From assembly GCF_900566085.1 (NCBI RefSeq), contig NZ_UPHT01000119.1, positions 62,001 through 126,000 on the forward strand: 64,000 bases of DNA. The letters are read 5' to 3'. The notes under the pieces are model-generated. The model was not told the DNA's origin, searched no databases, and saw only the letters and a program-made list of their open reading frames with translations. How positions within the stretch are numbered: position 1 is the first letter of the stretch; every line of letters starts with the position of its first letter. This DNA is from Mycobacterium attenuatum. GTDB lineage: Bacteria > Actinomycetota > Actinomycetes > Mycobacteriales > Mycobacteriaceae. Of the stretch, positions 45,656 through 53,427 are shown piece by piece. The position numbers were made by a program, and so were the translations under genes.

Positions 45656-47236
45656 TCATCGGCTGGCTTGGTAGCCATGCCTTTCCCGATCCCATGCTGC
45701 CGGTGTTAAACCCCTGGCACGCAATAGATCTTTGCGTATTCGTCCGATTCCGTTCTTCGGGAGTTCATCGACCGTTTCCACAAATCGCGGCACGCAGAAG
45801 TAAGGCATGCGGTCAGCGCAAAAGTCGAGCAACTCCGCGCAGTCGATGACGGCACCGGGGCGAATGGTGACGAGCAGCAGGATGTCGTCCTCACCCACGT
45901 CGCTGGGCACGCCGACAGCCGCGGCCTCCAGCACCGCCGGATGGCCTGTCACGACGGTCTCCACTTCCACCGAAGAAATGTTCTCACCGCGCCTGCGTAG
46001 CGAATCCTTGATGCGGTCCACATAGGTCAAGTTCTGTTCGTTGTCGAAGCTGCCCAGGTCTCCGGTATGAAACCAGTCCTGATGTTGATGGACCGGCAAG
46101 CCCGACGCCTCGTGCCCTACGTACCCTTCGCTCATCACGTGCGGATATCGAGGCCGGCAGATGATCTCTCCAACCTTTCCGGCCGGTACCGGGTTGCCCG
46201 TGTCGTCAACGATGCGCACCTCGAAATTCGGGTTTGGCTTGCCCGATGTCCCCGGAACGCCGTCGTCGGCAACGCCCTTGACGGTAAGGGGAAATGCCTC
46301 GGTCAATCCGTACATCGTGACAACGCGGCAGCCATAACGCCTTTCGATCTCGCGGTAGGCGTCCGCGCTAATCGGTGCGGCGGAGATGAACCGCAACGGC
46401 AGCTCGGCGTCACGTGGATCCGGGGGGAGATTCTGCAGCATCGACACCATCGCGCCGGCGCCGACGAAACCGACGGCGCCATGAGCGCGCACGTCGTCTC
46501 AGACCTCGCTAGGATGAAATTCGTTGGCGAGCAACGTTGTTCCGCCGACCAGCATCGGGGCCAGCACAATGGGCGCCGCGCTCAGATGAAACAGTGGCAT
46601 CGCGGTCCAGAGCACCTCTCCCGGGCCGAATCGCCAGGCCGATGCCACGGTGGCGGCCACCGTGAACAGGTAATGCCAGCTCGTGGCAACGGCTTTCGAC
46701 GGCCCGGTGGTGCCGGAGGTGAAGAACAGCGATGCCACCCCCGCGGCGCCGCGGTTGCGGTCCGGGGTGCCGCCGGCATCGCGACTCAGTGCCGAACTCA
46801 GTGAATCTCCCAGGACCACGATTTGATTCAGTGTGTCCAGCTGGTCGGCGATGTCCTCAAAGCGGTGTTGCCGCTCGGGGTCGGTGAGTATGACCTTGGC
46901 CCGCGACAGCCGCAAGGTATGCAGCAAGAAATCGCCCTTGTTGGCCGCGTTCACCGCCGCGCTGACGGCGCCGATTCGCGCCGCGCCCAGCCAGAAGTAG
47001 ATCCATTCCGGGCACGTTGCGGTAAACAGCGCCACGGTGTCACCGCGACCGACTCCGAGGCCGGTCAGCATGCTCGCCGCAGCACAGGACCGCCGCCGCA
47101 CGTCCTCGAAAGTGACGTCGATGCCGGCTACCGACAGCATCACCCGATCGGGATGCTGCATGGCGCGACGGTCGAGCACATCGGCAACGGTGAAGCGATC
47201 GACTCCGAAATCGGAGGGCCCCGGGGGCCTGCTCAC
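45656..47236 (-). pseudogene. Acyl-CoA synthetase gene with one internal stop
   Basis: AMP-forming acyl-CoA ligase of about 526 codons, intact except for an in-frame TGA at 46499-46501 (codon 246). Before it: FTSGTTGPSKAVATSWHY and MPLFHLSAAPI. Directly after it, in the same frame: GRPNPNFEV-like GKPNPNFEVRIVDD, TMYGLTEAFPL, FHTGDLGSFD and the terminal KNGIGRIRKDLLRARG with the catalytic lysine. A single CGA-to-TGA change would explain it. The start is the GTG at 47236, next to the stop of the upstream Rieske gene. Restart at an internal codon would give only a half-enzyme. Confidence 0.85.
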
Positions 47237-47237
47237 A

Positions 47238-48365
47238 TCACGCCTTCGCAGCCGCCGGGTCGGGCTTGCCCTCGGCGGTGTACCCGAAGTCCTCGGCCGA
47301 GGGCTGTGCCCCGGGGTAGAAGCGGTGCGCCCAGCGTCGAAGGGCCGCATAGTCGTGCGCTTCTTCCGGCGCCAGGTTCGGCTTGTCCAAGTACTTCATG
47401 TTCTCCCAGGTGAAGAAGTCCTGTTTGATGACTTCCTGCTGTAGGGCAAGGAACTTCGCGGCGCGGCCGATGGGCACGTCGCCGATGTCACCGGGTTCGC
47501 GGAGGGAGGCCTGGGTGTAGAAGTAGTCGGTGTAGTCCTCGTCGACCGGTGTCTGTCCGGTCACTTGGACCGTGCCCACCAGCTCGTTCGGGAAGCGCAC
47601 GAGACCCAACCCCAGCGAATAGTTGTCGTAGACGATCTTGGCGTCGATCGGGCCGTTAGGGGTCAACCAGGTCGTGGGTCGGCCGCCGCCGAAGTGGGCG
47701 TTCACGGTGGCGTGCAGGTGGTGCCCGGAGACCTCGAACGACGCGGTGGTGGCCGGGTTGGCGGCCTTGTGCACGTACTGCACGTGATACGGGTCGGCGG
47801 CGTTCTCGATGATCATCTGCGGATGCACCTTGACCCGGTTGAGCATCCGACTGTGCGGGTGCAGCGGGTAGTATTCGTTGGTTTCCAGCTCCGGCAGCAC
47901 CGGCGGTTGCCAGTACGGCGCTCGGCCGTGGCGTTCGTGCCAGACCAGGATGAAGCCGTACCACTCCATGCTGGGGTAACTGCGGATCCGGACGTTGTTC
48001 TTGCAGCCGATCTTGCTGTAGGGAATCAGCGCGTTGGTGCCGTCACCGCGCCATTGCCAGCCATGCCAGGGGCATACGATGTGTTCGCCCTCCACCGTGC
48101 CGCCGACACCGAGGTTCGCTCCCAGGTGCTGACAGTAGGCGTCCAGCACGTGCGCCCGCCCCGAAGCGGTGCGGAACAGCACCAGTTCCTCGCCGAAATA
48201 ATGCGCACGCTTGACATCGCCGGGAGCCAGGTCAGAGGCGAACGCGACGATGAACCATCCCGTCGGGAACCGGTACGACGACAGCGCAATCCCGCTCGCA
48301 CCGAACTCTCGTTCCGACGGATCCTGGGCCGATTCGGAAGCCGAGCCTGAAATGGTCTGCGTCAC
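47238..48365 (-). CDS. KshA-like Rieske oxygenase
   Basis: Rieske non-heme iron oxygenase of 375 residues, resembling the oxygenase part of 3-ketosteroid 9-alpha-hydroxylase. FPTGWFIVAF is near the start. The [2Fe-2S] ligands are CQHLG...CPWHGW, and the iron site is IENAADPYHVQYVHK. The GTG at 48365 is chosen because GGAGATCTC precedes it directly. First gene of the minus-strand operon Rieske - FadD(broken) - SnoaL - MaoC - MaoC. Steroid hydroxylation is plausible from similarity; the substrate is not proven. Confidence 0.87.
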   Translation of the reverse strand: MTQTISGSASESAQDPSEREFGASGIALSSYRFPTGWFIVAFASDLAPGDVKRAHYFGEELVLFRTASGRAHVLDAYCQHLGANLGVGGTVEGEHIVCPWHGWQWRGDGTNALIPYSKIGCKNNVRIRSYPSMEWYGFILVWHERHGRAPYWQPPVLPELETNEYYPLHPHSRMLNRVKVHPQMIIENAADPYHVQYVHKAANPATTASFEVSGHHLHATVNAHFGGGRPTTWLTPNGPIDAKIVYDNYSLGLGLVRFPNELVGTVQVTGQTPVDEDYTDYFYTQASLREPGDIGDVPIGRAAKFLALQQEVIKQDFFTWENMKYLDKPNLAPEEAHDYAALRRWAHRFYPGAQPSAEDFGYTAEGKPDPAAAKA

Positions 48366-48444
48366 GAGATCTCCGTTTCCCACGCGGCCGAGCGGCAACC
48401 AGGCCGCGTTTGACTCACCGTGGTTCGACGACTAGATCTATTTT

Positions 48445-48457
48445 TACTATCTTAGGG
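48445..48457. promoter_or_regulatory. Island promoter element C (before KshA-like gene)
   Basis: TACTATCTTAGGG, about 80 bases before the KshA-like start. The core CTATCTTAG (48447-48455) is the exact reverse complement of the element before the GntR gene, and 12 of 14 bases match the element before the fadE operon. Confidence 0.65.
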
Positions 48458-48489
48458 ATTGAACGTCAACGTGGACATAGCGGGTAGCC

Positions 48490-49744
48490 GGTGGTGCCCG
48501 GGATTGCTGCGCCGGCTGGCTTCCACCGAGGCTCCGGCGGGATCCTTGTCGCACAACGGCTTTGCCGTAAGTTACCCTCGCGATGGCAGAGCTTCGCCAT
48601 TTGCGCGATGACGGTGAGTCCGCAGCTTCGTCGGCGCGGAGGAGCTTTCGGCATAATGAAACGTGTTCGTGCGGGGTTGGCCGCGCTCGAGATGGGCCGG
48701 AGGGACCCATTTGGTGTCGCCGTGGGTGCTTTTGCGGGTGCTCCAGCAGTTGTCGGCTCACGGGGTGGTGGCCGCCGCAGGGCGAAGGTGAGTTGGTTGA
48801 CGTCGGTGCTGGGTGATTGGGCGTGGGGAATGACGGTTGGGTCAGAAGTAGCCCTTGGCGTCACAACCGGGCGCGCTGCTGGCGCGCTGCACCCGCGCTC
48901 CTTGGCAGACAACACGATTCGCTGACCCGGTGAAGCCAGCCGTTTGCTGTGATACAGCCTTAAGGCTTTGCCCTTGTCGAAAGCCACCGGGTAATGGCGG
49001 GCGTGGGGGGCCAGCCGGATCACATCACTGATCGGCAGCACGGTGCCGTCGCCGGTCAGTCCTTGTCCGGCAGCGGCTTCCAGCTCGGCAATCCTGGTGG
49101 TCACGATGATCGAGGCGGGTAAGCCGTTGTGCCGACCCAACGCTCCCGACGCCAACAGGGCGCGCAGCCCGGCGGTAAGGCCGTCGTGGTTGCGTTGGTG
49201 GCTGAGCGGGTGTCGGTGTCGATGGCCCCTTGACTGGGAGTGCCGTCCACACAGGGGGTTTGGGATTCGGGGTTGCCCATGCCCGGGGCGGCCGGGTTGG
49301 CCAGCACGGCCTCGACGGTGGCGCGCGGTTCGGGGGTGATCAGCGCGCTCAGCTCCGAGTTGCCATCGGCTTGCCGGCTGCCTAAGGTCAGGCCGCGGCG
49401 CCGCGCCCGGTCCTCATCGCGGTAGGTGCCGTCGGGATTGAGACAATCAGCGATCGTGGCGGCCAGCCCGGATAGTTGTTCGGGGCGAACCTGGCCGCCG
49501 TGGCGCGCCAACTGAGCTTCGGCGCGCTCCCGGGTGGCTTGATCGACCCAGCCCGGCAATTGGTGACAAAAGCGGCGAATCACCGCGATGTGCTCGGCGC
49601 CGATTTTCCCTCGCGTTGGGCGGCGGCGGCCCCGGCCAGTACCGGGGCGATCGGTTCTCCGGTCAGCCCGCGCCGCGGCCCCAGATCGGCGGCGGCGTTG
49701 ATGCGCCGAGTGGCCTCGGTGCGGCTGATCAGATCAGCAGTGCC
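48490..49744 (-). pseudogene. 13E12-type (DUF222/HNH) repeat gene remnant
   Basis: Broken copy of the REP13E12 family, which encodes DUF222 plus HNH endonuclease proteins. Recognisable pieces, reading from the right: DLISRTEATRRINAAADLG; RRFCHQLPGWVDQATRERAE with TIADCLNPDGTYRDEDRAR; then, after a frameshift near 49200, ASGALGRHNGLPASIIVTT and SKRLASPGQRIVLSAKERGC; then the HNH part in pieces (STDVNQLTFA, and HGDTKWVPPAHLERGQPR in another frame). The N-terminal quarter is missing, cut where the CoA-transferase stop begins. In M. tuberculosis these repeats are dispersed and serve as prophage integration targets. Confidence 0.8.
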
Positions 49745-52144
49745 CTACAGCCCCTTGGGTCGAGTCCCGATGACACCGTTTGCCGCCAGCCGCGCAAGTT
49801 CCTCGTCGGCCAGCCCGCACCGCTCACGCAGTATCTCTTCATTGTGCTCGCCAAGCGTCGGCGGTGGGCGCCGCAACCATTCCTGCTGGCCGGCCAGCAG
49901 CGCGAAAGGCGGTGTGGGATATAGGGCCTGCCCGATACGGCAATGGACCAGCGACTCGAAGTACCCGCGGTCACACAGTTGCGGGTTTTCGGTGACCAAT
50001 GACGGCGAGACAACCGGCGCAGCCGGAATGCAGGCAGCCGCAAGCGATTCCACCGTCGGCATCAGGGATTGCGCGGCAAACCAGTCCCGTAGCCAGCCGT
50101 CGATCTCGTCGGCCCGCTCGCGCCGCAACGCCGTAGTCGACAGCGACTCGTCGCACCAGTACGGTCGCTCCATCAACTCGACCAGCGCACTCCAGTCGCG
50201 GTCGTCACGAATGCTGACCGCAATCCAGTCGTCCTCGCCGGAGCACCGGTAGATGTTCTGTAACGCCCCGCCGAAACCCCGGTTGCCTCGACGGTTGAGC
50301 GTGACGCCGTAGACCTCGTGCTCGATCGGCTGAATTGCGGTGGTATTCAACACCGACTCGACCATCGGCAGCTCGACCTGCTGGCCGACCCCGCTACGTT
50401 CGGCGAAGTTCAGTGCGGCCAGCACCGCGAACGCCGCGTGCACGCCGGCCAGCGGATCGCACGCGCCGCGCGGGGTCACCGGCGGCTCCTCCGGCAATCC
50501 GGTCACCCACGTCAGGCCGCCGATCTGCTCCATGGTGGGCGCGAAGCCGACCCGGTCACGCCACGGCCCCGTCAATCCGAAGGCCGGCATGCGGGCGACC
50601 ACGAGTCGGGGGTTCGCCTTCAACAGCACCTCGGCCGTGAACCCGAAATGCTCCATTACGCGCGGCGAGAAGTTCTCGATCACCACGTCGGCATCCGCGG
50701 CCAGCGCCAGGAACAACCGGCGTCCATCTTCGGAGCCCAAATCCAATGTGATCGAACGCTTGTTGGTGTTCATCGCATGGAAGACCCAGCCGTACTCCCA
50801 CCAGTCGTCCACATCGGTGCGCATGCCCCCCGAGTAACGAATGCCGTCCGGGCGCTGGATCGACTCCACCTTGACCACGTCGGCGCCGAAGGCCGCCAGC
50901 AGATGGGTCGCGGCCGGCCCGGCCCAGAAGGCGGTCAGATCGATCACCCGAACACCGTCCAACGGCAGCCCGACCGGCACCGGATCAGATGCGGATTCGC
51001 GCGCGCGCCATGGTGATTCGTCGTTATCAACGCCGAGCTCAGCAGTACGGCGTACCGGCGCCGGCGCGCACCGCGACATCACCCACGGCGGGCGCGGCTG
51101 GTGAAAGCCGGCGGGGTTGTCGACGAACACCCCGCGCTCGGTCACGTACTCCATATCGCGGACGGTGGCACCATTCCCCAACGCCGCGATCGGCAACCGG
51201 AACAACTGACCCAGCGCGACGATCTCCTCGACGGTCCGCTCGGCCATCCATGGACGGATCGATTCGCGGATGAGGTCTCGGTATTCCCAGCGGCCGATTT
51301 GGAACCGCAGCTGCGAAATCTCCTCGAGCTGAGGGCATTCCACCATCGCAATAAAGTCGAGCCACTGCTGGCCGGTGACCATGGTGATCCCGACGTAGCC
51401 GTCCCTGGCGGGTTCGATCGAGGGCACTTCGAGGGTGCGGCGGACCGGTGGAACCTGCAGCAGCTGCGAATGCAGCCATTCGCTGCTCTGCATCAGGCTC
51501 ATCGCCTCGAGCATGGACAGATCCAGATGCTCGCCCGGGCCGCCGTGTTCGACGCGGCGGCGCACGGCCAGGGCGCCGAACGCGGCGAACACACCACCCA
51601 TGTATTCACCCACGTCGCCGCCGATCGAGATGGGCGGCCCGGCGGGATCACCGCGAAAGCCGGGTGAGCCCGCCCACGCTTGCAGGGTGAACTCGGTGGC
51701 GGTGCGGTCGGCGAACGGACCGGTCCAGCCGAAATCGGAAATCGTGATCACAACCGCCTGCGCAGCCTCGGCCAGCAGCCGCGGGGGGTCAATGCCCAGG
51801 GCCGGCGCCTGTGACCGACCGCAGGTAGCGATCACGACGTCGGCGGCGGCGAGCTCGGAACGGTACCGCTGCGAATCCGGCGCCAGGGTCAGGCTCTGCT
51901 TGCCGGCATTGAGGTAGCAGTACAACGGCGAGGCCGCCGATTCGTCGGGCACCGGTGCACAGCTGGGCGAGTAGCGGCGCAGCGGATCCCCTTGCGGCGG
52001 TTCGATTTTGCGCACCTGCGCACCGGCGTCGACCAACAATTTGCCACAGTAGCTCCCGGCGATGCGGTCACTGACCTCGACGACTCGCAACTCGTGGAGC
52101 GGCGTCGGCCGCCGATTGGACCGTTGAGTCACGCTGCCGAGCAT
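49745..52144 (-). CDS. Tandem family III (CaiB/BaiF) CoA-transferase
   Basis: A 799-residue protein made of two fused family III CoA-transferase domains (about 20-400 and 400-799). Domain 2 has the expected catalytic aspartate, Asp563, in RGACDPLAGVHAAF. The aligned position in domain 1 is Glu180 (GEYMGGVFAAF), so only the second site looks canonical. The start is placed at the ATG at 52144; the frame is open to a GTG at 52198, which may be used if the message is longer. Divergent from a TetR gene over an inverted repeat. It would move CoA between the island's acids. Confidence 0.87.
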   Translation of the reverse strand: MLGSVTQRSNRRPTPLHELRVVEVSDRIAGSYCGKLLVDAGAQVRKIEPPQGDPLRRYSPSCAPVPDESAASPLYCYLNAGKQSLTLAPDSQRYRSELAAADVVIATCGRSQAPALGIDPPRLLAEAAQAVVITISDFGWTGPFADRTATEFTLQAWAGSPGFRGDPAGPPISIGGDVGEYMGGVFAAFGALAVRRRVEHGGPGEHLDLSMLEAMSLMQSSEWLHSQLLQVPPVRRTLEVPSIEPARDGYVGITMVTGQQWLDFIAMVECPQLEEISQLRFQIGRWEYRDLIRESIRPWMAERTVEEIVALGQLFRLPIAALGNGATVRDMEYVTERGVFVDNPAGFHQPRPPWVMSRCAPAPVRRTAELGVDNDESPWRARESASDPVPVGLPLDGVRVIDLTAFWAGPAATHLLAAFGADVVKVESIQRPDGIRYSGGMRTDVDDWWEYGWVFHAMNTNKRSITLDLGSEDGRRLFLALAADADVVIENFSPRVMEHFGFTAEVLLKANPRLVVARMPAFGLTGPWRDRVGFAPTMEQIGGLTWVTGLPEEPPVTPRGACDPLAGVHAAFAVLAALNFAERSGVGQQVELPMVESVLNTTAIQPIEHEVYGVTLNRRGNRGFGGALQNIYRCSGEDDWIAVSIRDDRDWSALVELMERPYWCDESLSTTALRRERADEIDGWLRDWFAAQSLMPTVESLAAACIPAAPVVSPSLVTENPQLCDRGYFESLVHCRIGQALYPTPPFALLAGQQEWLRRPPPTLGEHNEEILRERCGLADEELARLAANGVIGTRPKGL

Positions 52145-52206
52145 AATTTCCCGGCTGGAGATCGTGTGGCGCCCCTCCGGAGAGCCCAGTCCAGGCACCG
52201 CGACAG

Positions 52207-52231
52207 TACGGTACTGGTCTGTACTACCGTA
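52207..52231. promoter_or_regulatory. Inverted repeat in the CoA-transferase/tetR promoter
   Basis: TACGGTA (52207-52213) and TACCGTA (52225-52231) are exact reverse complements separated by 11 bases; a GTAC occurs just inside each arm. The repeat sits between the two divergent genes, 12 bases before the TetR start, and is a good candidate TetR operator. A similar sequence recurs at 52934-52944. Confidence 0.68.
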
Positions 52232-52242
52232 AGGCCTCTATC

Positions 52243-52848
52243 GTGGGCGCTGTGACCCCAACTGCCGATCGCTCCCCGGAGCCCGCATCATGGTCGACCC
52301 GGGAGACTGAGTTGCTTGCCGTGACGTTGCAGCTGCTGCAAGAGCACGGCTATGACCGGTTGACGGTGGATGCGGTCGCGGCCACTGCCCGTGCCAGCAA
52401 AGCCACGGTGTACCGGCGCTGGCCGTCGAAAGCCGAACTGGTGCTGGCCGCGTTCATCGAGGGCATCCGCCAGGTCGCGGTACCGCCGGAAACAGGCACG
52501 CTGCGCGGCGATTTGCTGCAACTGGGCGAAGTGATCTGCGAGCAGGCCCGGCAGCACACCAGCACCATCCGCGCGGTGCTGGTCGAGGTGTCGCGCAATC
52601 CGGCGCTCAGCGATGCCATGCAACACGGGTTCTTCGAGCACCGCAAAGCGCTGATGCACCACATCCTGCACCAGGCCGTCGACCGTGGTGAGATCGACGC
52701 CGCGGCCATCGACGACGAACTCTGGGACTTGCTGCCCGGCTACCTCGTCTTCCGCCACATCATCCCCAGCCGACCACCCACCCCGCACACCGTGCAGGCC
52801 CTGGTCGACAATGTCGTCCTGCCCAGCCTCACAAGGCCCATCCGGTAA
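52243..52848 (+). CDS. TetR/AcrR-family regulator
   Basis: A 201-residue regulator. The N-terminal helix-turn-helix is LTVDAVAATARASKATVYRRW (residues about 42-62), and the C-terminal ligand domain follows (TIRAVLVEVSRNPALSDAM). It is divergent from the CoA-transferase and 102 bases upstream of the mmpS/mmpL pair. The repeated TACCGT elements at both promoters suggest it controls both units; this is inference. Confidence 0.88.
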   Translation: MGAVTPTADRSPEPASWSTRETELLAVTLQLLQEHGYDRLTVDAVAATARASKATVYRRWPSKAELVLAAFIEGIRQVAVPPETGTLRGDLLQLGEVICEQARQHTSTIRAVLVEVSRNPALSDAMQHGFFEHRKALMHHILHQAVDRGEIDAAAIDDELWDLLPGYLVFRHIIPSRPPTPHTVQALVDNVVLPSLTRPIR

Positions 52849-52933
52849 ACCCCTCAGCCAATTCCCTCAGTCACCCCGACTCAACGCGAGATGTCGAACC
52901 GATCTCGCCCCGCTCTTGAAGTGTCCGGTCCGG

Positions 52934-52944
52934 TACCGTACCGT
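52934..52944. promoter_or_regulatory. TACCGTACCGT element before mmpS
   Basis: TACCGTACCGT ends 6 bases before the mmpS start and repeats the TACCGT core of the TetR-promoter inverted repeat. Probably a second TetR binding site, which would repress mmpS by covering the start region. Confidence 0.5.
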
Positions 52945-52950
52945 CATGGC

Positions 52951-53427
52951 ATGTCGATCCGCGCCCGAAGCGCCGGAAAGATTGCCCCGATTTCGCTCGC
53001 CAAGGCGGTAAGTCGGGGCTGGATGCTGCTCGTCGCAATAGCGGTGATCGTGGCCGCGGGTTTCAGCGTCTATCGCTTGCACGGGATCTTCGGTTCTCAC
53101 AACACCACTTCGGCCACCGGTGGCATCTCAAACGAGATCATCCCGTTCAACCCCAAAGAGGTGGTCCTCGAAGTTTTCGGCGCGCCCGGGACTGTGGCGA
53201 CAATCAACTACCTCGACGTCGACGCTGTGCCACAACGAGTTGACGACGTGACCCTGCCGTGGTCATTCACCATCACGACGACGCAACCCGCCGTCTTCGC
53301 CAACGTGGTGGCACAGGGCAATAGCTCCTCGATCGGCTGCCGGATCACCGTCAACGGTGTCGTCAAAGACGAAAGGACCGTCCACGAAGTGAACGCCTAC
53401 ACCTACTGTCTGGACAAGTCCTCATGA
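52951..53427 (+). CDS. MmpS-family membrane protein
   Basis: A 158-residue partner of MmpL. A short cytoplasmic N-terminus, one transmembrane helix (WMLLVAIAVIVAAGFSVYRL, about 25-44), and a periplasmic beta domain with VVLEVFGAPGTVATINYLD and the two conserved cysteines (SIGCRI and YTYCLD). It overlaps mmpL by 4 bases (ATGA). MmpS proteins assist lipid or siderophore export, or drug efflux. The start ATG at 52951 matches family length; an earlier frame is open but not family-like. Confidence 0.9.
   Translation: MSIRARSAGKIAPISLAKAVSRGWMLLVAIAVIVAAGFSVYRLHGIFGSHNTTSATGGISNEIIPFNPKEVVLEVFGAPGTVATINYLDVDAVPQRVDDVTLPWSFTITTTQPAVFANVVAQGNSSSIGCRITVNGVVKDERTVHEVNAYTYCLDKSS

Noticed and set aside
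46499..46501. Possible selenocysteine or programmed readthrough at the TGA in the acyl-CoA synthetase gene
   Set aside because: The position is not a conserved catalytic residue in the family and no supporting RNA structure is obvious. A simple nonsense mutation or sequencing error explains it better.
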